A DNA stretch of 45,109 nucleotides from Candidatus Haladaptatiplasma halalkaliphilum (GTDB taxonomy: Archaea; Thermoplasmatota; Thermoplasmata; Halarchaeoplasmatales; Halarchaeoplasmataceae): contig JAFDTY010000003.1 of assembly GCA_019594055.1 (NCBI GenBank), forward strand, positions 1 through 45,109, in the 5' to 3' direction. Within the stretch, counting starts at the first letter, position 1. Each line of letters begins with the position of its first letter. Of the stretch, positions 25,001 through 33,415 are shown in pieces. The notes beneath the pieces were generated by a model that was given only the letters and a program-made list of their open reading frames with translations, was not told where the DNA came from and did no database searches. Position numbers and translations under genes: made by a program.

Positions 25001-25702
25001 ATGCTCCGGGATACGATTTCAGGACTCGATAGGGTTTTCCTCACCGATATAGATACACCGAAGGTTATACTTGTTACCGGTCCACCGGGTTCTATGAAGA
25101 CCAGTTTCTGTTACCATGTGATGACGAAATATGTGGAAAAAACGGGTGCCTTCGGTTTATATACTACCTTGGAAGAAACGGTTGACAGTCATCTGAACAA
25201 CATGCAGAGTCTAGGTATAGATCTCAGCCTGAACATGCAAGTTTCCGATATCACTGACCTGCGGGAGATAGATCAGATAGTGGAAGAAGGTGATAGTACG
25301 GATTACGTAGACTTCATAGAGAAAATGCTCAGACACTTCAAGGAAGAAAAAGGCGACAGTTTCAAACTGTTCGCCCTGGATTCCCTTGGTGCCCTGTACT
25401 CCTTGATGGAGCACGAAAGGAACATGAGAAAGAAATTGTTCTACTTTTTCAAGCTATTGCGGGACCTTGACCTCTACAGCTTCGTAGTAATGGAGAGAAG
25501 CATCGGTACCGAAGCAAACCTTCTGGGAAACGAGGGCTTTCTGGTGGACGGACTGATCATGCTCGGCCTGGATCGAAACAGAGGAAAATTGACTAGATAT
25601 CTCCAGATAGAAAAGATGCGGGCGTGCAAACACAGCATGGAAAAACACGCCCTGGAAGTAGGAGATAGCGGATTGAAGATACTCGGACCCATATTCGAGT
25701 GA
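25001..25702 (+). CDS. KaiC/RadA-like RecA-superfamily ATPase
   Basis: This 233-residue single-domain KaiC-like protein has Walker A GPPGSMKTS, the catalytic glutamate pair after the next strand in YTTLEETVDS, and Walker B LFALDSLGAL. A helix MRKKLFYFFKLLRD follows, then SFVVMERSI and the C-terminal LTRYLQIEKMRACKHS. Such archaeal proteins are signalling or regulatory ATPases, often linked to archaellum or chemotaxis control, but no such genes are here. GTG 24992 in frame and ATG 25001 are candidate starts; ATG is chosen, with GAGTGG in front. A TATA-like AATATTAAA (24952-24960) lies at about the right distance. Its neighbour is the coiled-coil zinc-ribbon gene on the same strand, 84 bases away and with its own promoter. 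Confidence 0.88.
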   Translation: MLRDTISGLDRVFLTDIDTPKVILVTGPPGSMKTSFCYHVMTKYVEKTGAFGLYTTLEETVDSHLNNMQSLGIDLSLNMQVSDITDLREIDQIVEEGDSTDYVDFIEKMLRHFKEEKGDSFKLFALDSLGALYSLMEHERNMRKKLFYFFKLLRDLDLYSFVVMERSIGTEANLLGNEGFLVDGLIMLGLDRNRGKLTRYLQIEKMRACKHSMEKHALEVGDSGLKILGPIFE

Positions 25703-25722
25703 TACGATGAAAAGCTTTCGTA

Positions 25723-25733
25723 AGTTATATAAA
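25723..25733 (+). promoter_or_regulatory. TATA box of the coiled-coil zinc-ribbon gene
   Basis: GTTATATAAAA, expected transcript start near 25753. A small hairpin AAAGGC-TATCG-GCCTTT at 25738-25754 lies between it and the start; it may belong to the end of the preceding transcript. Confidence 0.5.
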
Positions 25734-25786
25734 ACAGAAAGGCTATCGGCCTTTATTACATACGCAATACCCTTGGGGGAATAAAA

Positions 25787-27127
25787 TTGGCAGAAGACGA
25801 TGGATTCCTATCGGAAATGGAAGGCTTCATGGGCAAGCTCAAACAGCAGAAACGAGAACTGGATGAGAGGGTGGAAGAACTCTCTCAAAGGGAAAGTGAA
25901 CTGGAAGAGCGAGAACAGCAGTTAAGAGAACTTGAGGAAAAAATAAACTCGAAGAAAAAGGAGATTTCGGAAGAAGCGAAACAGCTGAACACCGTAAAAG
26001 CAGAGTTGGACGAACAACGGGAAGTATTGGAAAACGCGAGAAAAAGGCTTGACGAAGAAAGGGATGAGGTAGCAACCCTCAGGGAAAACCTTGTTACAAG
26101 AGTCGAGAAGGCGGAGAAGATCAGGGAAGAGATTATCGGTAAACAACAGTCCCTGGTGGACAGGGAGGAAGCAATACTTGAAAGGGAAAAGGACCTGGAT
26201 GAAAGGGAAAGCATAATCGTATCCAAGGAGGAAGAGATGCTGAAAGAGAGAATGGAAAGCATACAAGCTCTTTCGAGACTGCAGGCATCTTTGGATAGCA
26301 ACATCCAGGAGAGCAAAGAAATAATGGAAAAGGAAAGGATGCTTCTTGATCTGGACAAGGAATTATCCGATAAGAGAAGCAGGTTACTTGTCGCTCATGA
26401 AAAGATGCTGGAACGCGAGAAGGAATTGATCAATGAGAGCGAATCCCTACCCCATTTGGAAGTACCCCCGGTGCCAGACCGGACAGAGGTGCCCTCGGCC
26501 GAGGAAGTTAGCGAGATTCCGGAGGTAATAGAAACCGAGGAAGAAACCGAGGAAGAAACCGAGGAAGAAACCGAGGAAGAACCTGAGGAAGAAACCGAGG
26601 AAGAACCTGAGGAAGAAACCGAGGAAGAACCTGAGGAGGAAACTGAGGAAGAACCTGAGGAGGAAACTGAGGAAGAACCTGAGGAAGAACCCGAGGAAGC
26701 TATTGCCTGTCCCAATTGCGGTACCGAGCTGAGCCCCGATGCGGACATGTGTTATGCTTGTGGAGCAGATATCACGGGTGAGGCTGCGGAGGAAGAAAGT
26801 GAAGGAGAGATATCATGCCCCAACTGCGGTACCGAACTGAGTCCCGATGCGGAGATATGTTATGCATGCGGAACGGACATAACAGGCGAGGCTGCCGAGG
26901 AAGAAAGCGAAGGAGAGATATCATGCCCCAACTGCGGTACCGAACTGAGTCCCGATGCGGAGATATGTTATGCATGCGGAACGGACATAACAGGTCCCGG
27001 TGATGACCAGGGAATAACATGCCCCGTCTGCGGTACCGAACTGAGCCCCAGCGCCGAGATGTGTTATGCGTGCGGTGCGGACATAGAGAGAAAGGAGAGA
27101 TCGACGAAGAAGAAAAAGATAGCCTGA
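25787..27127 (+). CDS. Coiled-coil protein with acidic repeat tract and four zinc ribbons
   Basis: This 446-residue soluble protein has three parts. Residues about 15-220 are a long coiled coil rich in Glu, Lys, Leu and Arg (REQQLRELEEKINSKKKEIS). Residues about 245-305 are nearly pure Glu/Thr/Pro built from EETEEEPE units. Residues 308-435 hold four zinc ribbons, each CPNCGTELSPDADMCYACG-like; the first cysteines are at 308, 344, 380 and 412. Ribbons 2 and 3 and their linkers are almost identical at DNA level. The protein ends in a basic tail KKKKIA. The start is TTG 25787 with GGGGGA six bases before; no in-frame ATG fits. Such zinc-ribbon proteins may be DNA- or protein-binding adaptors; function is not known. 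Neighbours: KaiC-like ATPase upstream, TPR protein downstream. Confidence 0.85.
   Translation: MAEDDGFLSEMEGFMGKLKQQKRELDERVEELSQRESELEEREQQLRELEEKINSKKKEISEEAKQLNTVKAELDEQREVLENARKRLDEERDEVATLRENLVTRVEKAEKIREEIIGKQQSLVDREEAILEREKDLDERESIIVSKEEEMLKERMESIQALSRLQASLDSNIQESKEIMEKERMLLDLDKELSDKRSRLLVAHEKMLEREKELINESESLPHLEVPPVPDRTEVPSAEEVSEIPEVIETEEETEEETEEETEEEPEEETEEEPEEETEEEPEEETEEEPEEETEEEPEEEPEEAIACPNCGTELSPDADMCYACGADITGEAAEEESEGEISCPNCGTELSPDAEICYACGTDITGEAAEEESEGEISCPNCGTELSPDAEICYACGTDITGPGDDQGITCPVCGTELSPSAEMCYACGADIERKERSTKKKKIA
26527..26697 (+). repeat. Acidic in-frame repeat tract (GAGGAAGAAACC/CCTGAG units)
   Basis: Short units encoding EETEE and EEPEE are repeated for about 170 bases within the coiled-coil zinc-ribbon gene. 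The near-perfect repetition predicts length variation between strains. Confidence 0.85.
26708..27082 (+). repeat. Zinc-ribbon-coding tandem units
   Basis: First cysteine codons at 26708, 26816, 26924 and 27020 give spacings of 108, 108 and 96 bases. Units at 26782-26889 and 26890-26997 differ at only about three positions by eye. Confidence 0.85.
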
Positions 27128-27208
27128 GCTCTCTATACCCCCTCAGAAAACCTTTTATCTTTAAGTTGACCTATTTGGAAAAGGTACGAAGACTATCAGA
27201 GGCTTAAG

Positions 27209-29749
27209 ATGTGTCCTGTAATCATGATGGTTCGATCGTTTCCAAAGGAACGGGGAAGAACGGAGTCAAGTAGAGCCAAGGAACTATTGAGAAAGGCGGA
27301 TGACCTATGTGACCAGGGTAAGTTTCACCAGGCGGTGGAACTTTACGACCTGGCCCTCGATATAGATGCGAGTGAGATCATATACAACAATAAGGGTGTA
27401 GCGTTGGATTCTTTGGAAGAGCATGAATCGGCCGTGGAATCCTACGATATGGCCATCGGTTTGAGCGAGGATTACATGACAGCATGGCACAATAAAGCAA
27501 ACTCCCTGGTGTACATGGGTTTGTACGAGGAAGCCATCGAATGCTACGACAAGGTGATATCACTGGAACCCGGTTACAACCAGACATACTTTGATAAGGC
27601 GGAGGCTTACATCAAGATCGGTAACTATAGCAAGGCGAAAAAGGCCGTCGAAGAGGGTGTGAACAAGGGCGAGGGAGAGAGGGTGGAACTTTTACTTAAC
27701 AAAGGTAAGATACTCAACGATATCGGCGATCATAAAGGTGCCCTTGAAGTATATGACGAGGCCATAGATCTGGATGAAAATAACCTTGAGCTGTGGAAAT
27801 TTCGGGCGGATACACTCCTTAACCTCGGGCTGTTCAAAGAGGCGAACGAAACCTACGATGACATAATGTCATCTACACAGGACGAGGAGTTATGGAACAA
27901 CAAGGGCTATGTACTGTTTTCCACGGGAAATTATCCCGAGGCCGTGAAATGTTACAAACGTTCCCTGGATATGTCTCCCGAGTTCGGACCGGCACATTAC
28001 AACCTGGCTTACCTGTACCATACCACTGGTGAATACCGGGAGGCGGTCAAGCACTACAAGGAGGCTGCGAAAACGGACCCGAAAAACCAGGTTCTCTGGA
28101 ATAATCTGGGCAATGCCCTCTACAACATGGGTAGATACGAGGACAGCTTGCCTTACTTTCTGAAGGCTACGGAGTCAAACCCCGAATATCATATCGCGTG
28201 GAACAACATAGGCAATGTACTGGACAAGTTGGGCGACTACGATAGTGCTGTTAAGTACCATGAAAAGGCCATCAAGCTAAGCCCGAACATGGATTACTAT
28301 CACTATGCCCTGGGTCACGCCCTGGCGAAAACAGGAAAGATGGAGGAGGGACTAGAGGAGGTGAACATATCCCTGGACCTGAACCCAAATTACGAAAATG
28401 CATTGTACGTTAAAGCTGATATACTCAGGATGTTGGGGCGAGTGGACGAATGCCTGGATACCATAGATGAGATAATAAGGGTCAACCCGCGATTTGCCAA
28501 GGCATGGGAGATGAGGGGCAACACACTCGAGGAACACGGGAAGTACGAAGAATCCAGACTTTCCTTCGAAGAGGCCCTAAAGGCTTACGAGAAGAACTTC
28601 ATCAGTTTCAACGAAAGGTCCGCTCTTATCTCAAAAGGGGCATTACTCGAAGAACTCGGACGTTATGAAGAGGCACTGGAGACCTATGAAAGATTGCTCG
28701 AGGAGCCCCATAGTGATGTGACACCCTGGGTGAAGAAGATCTCCATGCTCCTCGAATTGAACGATCATCGTCAGGCAGTGGTAACCGCCAGTCGAGCTCT
28801 TGAAGAATTCGACGACCCTCGGTTGTTGATTCTAAAAGGCAAAGGGTATCAAGGTATCGGTAACCACGAAAAGGCTGAGATATACTTCAGGAAGGCTTAC
28901 GAGGTGGATGGAGCGGATGCACGGATCGCCCTGGCCCGCCTTCTGGGTGACAGGGGTGAATACTCTGCTGCCCTGGAGATCATCCGGGGTGATGGTTGGG
29001 AGGAAAGGCTTCTCAGGGGTAACATACAACTCGAGCGGGGACATCTGGTGGATGCGGAACTTACCTTCAGGGAACTTGTTGACGAGAGAGTGAGCAGTTT
29101 ACAGGCGTGGTTCGGCCTGGGTAATACACTGTCTAAGAAGGGGGAGGTGAAGGAGGCGATGAAAGCCTTCGACACGTGCATAGGTATACGGGAAGATTTC
29201 GAACCGGCCTGGTACCACAAGGCTCTTTTATACATGAAACAAGGTAAGGAGAAGAAGGCCATGGATTTTGCGAGGAAGGCAATATCCTTGGCCAACGGAG
29301 TTTACAGGGATGCGGAAAGATTGGTGATGCGGCTGGAAGGCAAGGTCGTGGATGACGACACACTGGAAGAAGAGTTCAGGGAAAAAATTCATGATGTAAA
29401 GGTAGAACTGGCCCAGGTAAGAGGCTTGGGTGTTAACATCACACCCGTAAAGCTTAGCATGAAAAAGACCATGGATGCCGCAAAGGCAGGTGATTATCAA
29501 AGGGGCCTTGAACTGTGCGAGGGCATGCTTACGGACATGGATAGGATAAGAAAAATACACCTCCTTTCGAAGGATGTAAAGATCCTTTTGCTTAAGATGA
29601 AGGAATCGGGTTCGGATTATGGCGAATATGTTGAACTTTTAAAAGGTGTAAAAGTTTATGTGGAACAGGGAAACTACATGGAAGCCCACGAACTTTTGAT
29701 CACTCTGACTGACAGATTGAACGAGGAAGCTATTACCGTAGATTATTAA
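27209..29749 (+). CDS. Large tetratricopeptide-repeat protein
   Basis: This 846-residue soluble protein consists mainly of 34-residue TPR units. Typical motifs are AVELYDLALDIDASEIIYNNKG, AWHNKANSLVYMGLYEEAIECY, LWNNLGNALYNMGRYED and AWFGLGNTLSKKGEVKEAM. About seventeen to twenty units run from residue 30 to about 710. The last 130 residues (from about 715) are charged and helical, ending NEEAITVDY, with no recognised fold. TPR solenoids are protein-interaction scaffolds; the partner is unknown. It is not secreted and has no membrane segment. ATG 27209 is taken as start; ATG 27224 is an alternative. A TATA-like CTTTTATCTTT near 27155 fits its own transcript. Confidence 0.9.
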   Translation: MCPVIMMVRSFPKERGRTESSRAKELLRKADDLCDQGKFHQAVELYDLALDIDASEIIYNNKGVALDSLEEHESAVESYDMAIGLSEDYMTAWHNKANSLVYMGLYEEAIECYDKVISLEPGYNQTYFDKAEAYIKIGNYSKAKKAVEEGVNKGEGERVELLLNKGKILNDIGDHKGALEVYDEAIDLDENNLELWKFRADTLLNLGLFKEANETYDDIMSSTQDEELWNNKGYVLFSTGNYPEAVKCYKRSLDMSPEFGPAHYNLAYLYHTTGEYREAVKHYKEAAKTDPKNQVLWNNLGNALYNMGRYEDSLPYFLKATESNPEYHIAWNNIGNVLDKLGDYDSAVKYHEKAIKLSPNMDYYHYALGHALAKTGKMEEGLEEVNISLDLNPNYENALYVKADILRMLGRVDECLDTIDEIIRVNPRFAKAWEMRGNTLEEHGKYEESRLSFEEALKAYEKNFISFNERSALISKGALLEELGRYEEALETYERLLEEPHSDVTPWVKKISMLLELNDHRQAVVTASRALEEFDDPRLLILKGKGYQGIGNHEKAEIYFRKAYEVDGADARIALARLLGDRGEYSAALEIIRGDGWEERLLRGNIQLERGHLVDAELTFRELVDERVSSLQAWFGLGNTLSKKGEVKEAMKAFDTCIGIREDFEPAWYHKALLYMKQGKEKKAMDFARKAISLANGVYRDAERLVMRLEGKVVDDDTLEEEFREKIHDVKVELAQVRGLGVNITPVKLSMKKTMDAAKAGDYQRGLELCEGMLTDMDRIRKIHLLSKDVKILLLKMKESGSDYGEYVELLKGVKVYVEQGNYMEAHELLITLTDRLNEEAITVDY

Positions 29750-29832
29750 CATAGTGGTTACAGAACTCATTCAATTGAGGGAAGGCGAAAGCATTTAACC
29801 CACTCCCATCATATACCTTTCGAGGTCAAACA

Positions 29833-31017
29833 ATGGAAGTAGGACTGGTAGGCAAGCCCAACGTGGGTAAAAGCACTTTCTTCTCAGCAGCCACGCGCCT
29901 GGAGGTGGAGGTGGCTTCGTACCCTTTCACCACCATCGAGGCGAACATGGGTGTTGCCTACATAAGGAACCGATGCCCACACCAGGAACTCGGTGTAGAA
30001 TGCGACCCTCACAACGCACCCTGTTTGGACGGCACCAGGCTCATTCCCATAAAGGTAATAGATGTGGCGGGACTCGTACCCGACGCCCACACCGGCAAGG
30101 GACTGGGTAACAAGTTCCTGGACGACCTGAGACAGGCATCCACCCTCATACATATCGTTGATGCCAGCGGATGCACCGATTCCGAAGGTGTGTCCTGCGG
30201 AAGGGGCGAGCACGACCCCAGGGAGGATGTGGAATTTTTGACAAGAGAGGTTGACCACTGGATAAGGGGCATACTTGAAAGGAACTGGGACAAGGTATCG
30301 AGAAAACTTGAGGTTGTGGGCGGTAAGGTCGACCGAGCCGTACACGAGCAGTTATCAGGCCTCGGGGTATCGGAGGGCGTTGTGACCATGGCCATGAGGG
30401 AGACGGAGCTCCCGGCTAACCCGAAATCATGGTCAGAGGATGACCTTTACACCCTGGCAAGGTCCATACGCCACAAGGCAAAACCCATCATTATTTCCGC
30501 CAACAAGGGGGATCAGGCCTCCGACGAGTTGATGGATTCCCTAAAATCCTTAAAAGATGAAACGGTAATACCCACTTCCGCGGAATACGAGTTGGCCCTG
30601 CGAAAGGCATCGGAAAGCGGGATCGTGGAGTACCTGCCGGGAGATGATATATTCAAGGTACTCAGAGAAGACATCACGGATGCCCAGAGGTCCGCTCTCG
30701 AAAAGATAGGGGAGTATATGAAGAGATTCCGGGGAACCGGGGTTCAACAGACCCTGGAAAGGGCAGTATACGAACTTCTGGACATGATAGTGGTCTATCC
30801 TGTGGAGAACGAGCACAGCTACTGCGACAAGGAGGGGAGAGTTCTGCCCGATGCACACCTATTACCCAGGGGTAGCACGGCGGAGGACCTCGCCTACGCT
30901 GTACATACTGACATCGGAAAGGGCTTCATAAGGGCCATAGATTCCAGGACTGACAGGGTCATCGGTAGAGACCACGAGTTGAAAGACGGTGATGTGATTA
31001 AGATTGTCTCCAAATGA
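29833..31017 (+). CDS. ychF: YchF/OLA1-like GTPase with TGS domain
   Basis: This 394-residue Obg-superfamily P-loop NTPase has G1 GKPNVGKS at the extreme N-terminus and the Obg-type switch YPFTTIEANMG. G3 reads VIDVAGLVPDAHTGKGLGN and G4 SANKGD replaces NKxD (YchF/OLA1 members often have a non-canonical G4, which can give ATP preference). An insertion of helical coiled type follows (about residues 120-200). The C-terminal TGS domain, HLLPRGSTAEDLAYAVHTDIGKGF...DGDVIKIVSK, is complete. The family acts around the ribosome and translation stress. Archaeal members are longer than the Obg norm by the insertion. Overlaps the polB start by 14 bases. Confidence 0.93.
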   Translation: MEVGLVGKPNVGKSTFFSAATRLEVEVASYPFTTIEANMGVAYIRNRCPHQELGVECDPHNAPCLDGTRLIPIKVIDVAGLVPDAHTGKGLGNKFLDDLRQASTLIHIVDASGCTDSEGVSCGRGEHDPREDVEFLTREVDHWIRGILERNWDKVSRKLEVVGGKVDRAVHEQLSGLGVSEGVVTMAMRETELPANPKSWSEDDLYTLARSIRHKAKPIIISANKGDQASDELMDSLKSLKDETVIPTSAEYELALRKASESGIVEYLPGDDIFKVLREDITDAQRSALEKIGEYMKRFRGTGVQQTLERAVYELLDMIVVYPVENEHSYCDKEGRVLPDAHLLPRGSTAEDLAYAVHTDIGKGFIRAIDSRTDRVIGRDHELKDGDVIKIVSK

Positions 31018-33403
31018 TAAGTTAGTCGAAGAAAGGGTAAGGATCATTTCGGGTTCCTACAGCTCATGCCAGAGCGGTGTAAAGGTGGAACTTTTCGGTA
31101 AGAACGAGGGTGGTGAATCACTCACACTTATATACAGGGGCTTCAAGCCGTACTTCTACATAGTTCAACCCACCCATGAGATGGTGGACGAATTGAGACA
31201 GGAAGGGGAGGTCATAAGACTCGAAGATGCCAAATTGTGGGTTAACGGTGATACAAAACACTGCAAGAAGGTGGTATGCACTCATCCCATGGTGGTGCCA
31301 AAATACCGGGACATGTACAAAAGTAACCGCACCATTCTGGCTGCAGACATACCCTTTGTTCAGAGGTTCATATACGATCTTGACCTAGGCTCCACGGTGA
31401 CGGCAAGGGGGACGGAGGTAAAAGACGGTGATTACACTACGGACAGGGTCATGGAGGTGGAGGAGTTATGCGACGCCGAACCCCTGAACCCGGAACTCAA
31501 GTACCTGGGCTTCGACCTTGAGAACAGCCTGGAGGATAACAGAATATTCACAATATGCTGTCGAGTGTACGGGCACGGCAAGGACAGGGATGTGTGCATA
31601 AGCGGGGATGAAAAGGAGATGATCGAGGAGTTCCAGCGGTTGATAATGGATGAAGACCCGGATGTTATCACCGGGTACAATATAAACGGGTACGACCTGC
31701 CCTTGCTGGACGAGAGGGCACGTCTATTGGGTATGGACGGGGTGTGTCTGGGACGGGACGGGACACCCATCAGGGAGGCCTCCAAGCGATTTTGGCGGGT
31801 GACGGGAAGGATGATCGCGGATGCGTGGTGGTGTGCAAGGAGAGAACTCAGTCTGAAGAGGGAAACCCTGAACCACGTTGCCAAGGAATTGCTGGGAGAG
31901 GAAAAAGACGACGTTGACCCACTCATGATGGATAGCGAGTGGGAGGCGGACCCCGGGAAGGTGATGGGGTACTGTTTAAAGGATGCCGACCTTGCCCTCA
32001 GGATACTCCTGGAACTTGGGTCGATACAAAAGGCCATGGACATGGCCACGGTTTCAAGGCTGCCAGTTGACGACGGATTGAACGGGAGGACATCGACCCT
32101 TGTGGATTCCATACTCATAAGGGAAGCGGACAGACATGATATCGGTGTACCCTTGACCAGCAGGGGTGCGAAGAGTGGAAAGATAAAGGGGGGATATGTG
32201 CATTCCATCGAACCCGGCCTCTACCATTGGGTGAGCGTCCTCGATTTCAAAAGCATGTACCCCAGCATCATAATCGACAACAATATCTGTTTCACAACTA
32301 TCAGTAAGAAGGGTGATATCAGTAGCCCTACGGGTGTGAGGTTCCTGGGGACACATCAGAGGGAGGGGCTGCTCCCACGTATCCTGCGTGAGCTCATGAG
32401 GGAAAGGGACGAGGTGAAGGAGAAGATGAATCGAACGGAGGGTGACGAAAGGCGTTATTACAGGGGTCTGCAGGATGCCATCAAGATACTCATGAACTCT
32501 TTTTACGGAGTTTTTGCATCCTCTTTCTATCGCTTCACCGATCAACGCATAGGGGAATCCATCACTGCCTTTGCCAGGGAGAACATCAAGCGGGTGATAA
32601 CCGAGCTGGAGAAGGATGGTTTACGTGTTATATACTCCGATACGGACAGCGTATTCTTCCGTTCGCCCTTTGACGAACTCGACCGAACGGTGGAATTCAC
32701 AAAACGTATCGCCGATGAGTATACCCGGGGTGATGTGACCCTGGAATTCGAGAAGGTGCTGAACCCCTTCTTCAGTCACGGGCGTAAGAAAAGGTACGTA
32801 GGTAAGGTCATCTGGCCCCTAGAGGAGATGCTGGTAAGGGGTTACGAAGTAAGGCGGACGGATTCCTTCGAGGCGCAGAACGAGGCCCTGGAAGACGTTT
32901 TCAGACATGTGATGAACGATGATATAGACGGTGCCATAGAGACGGCAAAGACATGGGTCGATAGGGTGAGAAACAACGAAGTGAACCCGGAAAAGCTGGT
33001 CATATCCAGAACATGCAAGAACTACTCGTCCTATGTGAACCCCGACAGCATGCCCAATGTTCAGGCTGCCAGGAAGATGGAAAAGCTCGGTTACAAGTTC
33101 ACCCCTGGCATGAAGGTCTCATGGGTGGTTACAGACGGAAAAAGCAGTCCCCAGAAAGTGGAGCCATGGCTTCCCGACGGGGAGATGAAGGGGGAGCCGG
33201 ATCGGGATTACTACGCCCGGCGTATCGCCAGTACCCTGTCACGGGTTACCGACGTTTTCGGCTGGGACATGAAGGGGTTGATGGCGGGTAACAAACAGTC
33301 CAATCTGCTTTCGGGGATGTTCAACAACAGGGATCAAGGGGAAGATAAGAAGAAGAAAAAGAAGGATACCGTAAGGAAGATGACACTTCACGATTTCCTG
33401 TGA
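31004..33403 (+). CDS. polB: DNA polymerase, family B
   Basis: This 799-residue replicative/repair polymerase has an intact 3'-5' exonuclease: Exo I YLGFDLENS, Exo II GYNINGYDLPLL and Exo III YCLKDADLAL. The polymerase motifs are A VLDFKSMYPSII (catalytic Asp at about residue 414), B KILMNSFYGVFAS and C IYSDTDSVFF. The uninterrupted spacing excludes an intein. The C-terminus DTVRKMTLHDFL resembles a degenerate PCNA-interacting peptide, and a second candidate is QSNLLSGMF. The start is TTG 31004 within the YchF gene end; it gives the family N-terminus (VEERVRIISGSY) and no ATG fits. The preceding gene overlaps by 14 bases, so the two are coupled. Convergent with the giant subtilase gene, 12 bases apart. 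Confidence 0.96.
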   Translation: MSPNDKLVEERVRIISGSYSSCQSGVKVELFGKNEGGESLTLIYRGFKPYFYIVQPTHEMVDELRQEGEVIRLEDAKLWVNGDTKHCKKVVCTHPMVVPKYRDMYKSNRTILAADIPFVQRFIYDLDLGSTVTARGTEVKDGDYTTDRVMEVEELCDAEPLNPELKYLGFDLENSLEDNRIFTICCRVYGHGKDRDVCISGDEKEMIEEFQRLIMDEDPDVITGYNINGYDLPLLDERARLLGMDGVCLGRDGTPIREASKRFWRVTGRMIADAWWCARRELSLKRETLNHVAKELLGEEKDDVDPLMMDSEWEADPGKVMGYCLKDADLALRILLELGSIQKAMDMATVSRLPVDDGLNGRTSTLVDSILIREADRHDIGVPLTSRGAKSGKIKGGYVHSIEPGLYHWVSVLDFKSMYPSIIIDNNICFTTISKKGDISSPTGVRFLGTHQREGLLPRILRELMRERDEVKEKMNRTEGDERRYYRGLQDAIKILMNSFYGVFASSFYRFTDQRIGESITAFARENIKRVITELEKDGLRVIYSDTDSVFFRSPFDELDRTVEFTKRIADEYTRGDVTLEFEKVLNPFFSHGRKKRYVGKVIWPLEEMLVRGYEVRRTDSFEAQNEALEDVFRHVMNDDIDGAIETAKTWVDRVRNNEVNPEKLVISRTCKNYSSYVNPDSMPNVQAARKMEKLGYKFTPGMKVSWVVTDGKSSPQKVEPWLPDGEMKGEPDRDYYARRIASTLSRVTDVFGWDMKGLMAGNKQSNLLSGMFNNRDQGEDKKKKKKDTVRKMTLHDFL

Positions 33404-33415
33404 CATCATTGGGGA

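Noticed and set aside
25738..25754. Hairpin AAAGGC-TATCG-GCCTTT as a strong terminator
   Set aside because: The stem is short, no poly-T follows, and it lies at the predicted transcript start of the next gene, so its role is ambiguous.
31004..33403. Intein in polB
   Set aside because: Motifs A, B and C and their spacing are continuous and the length is normal for an intein-free enzyme.
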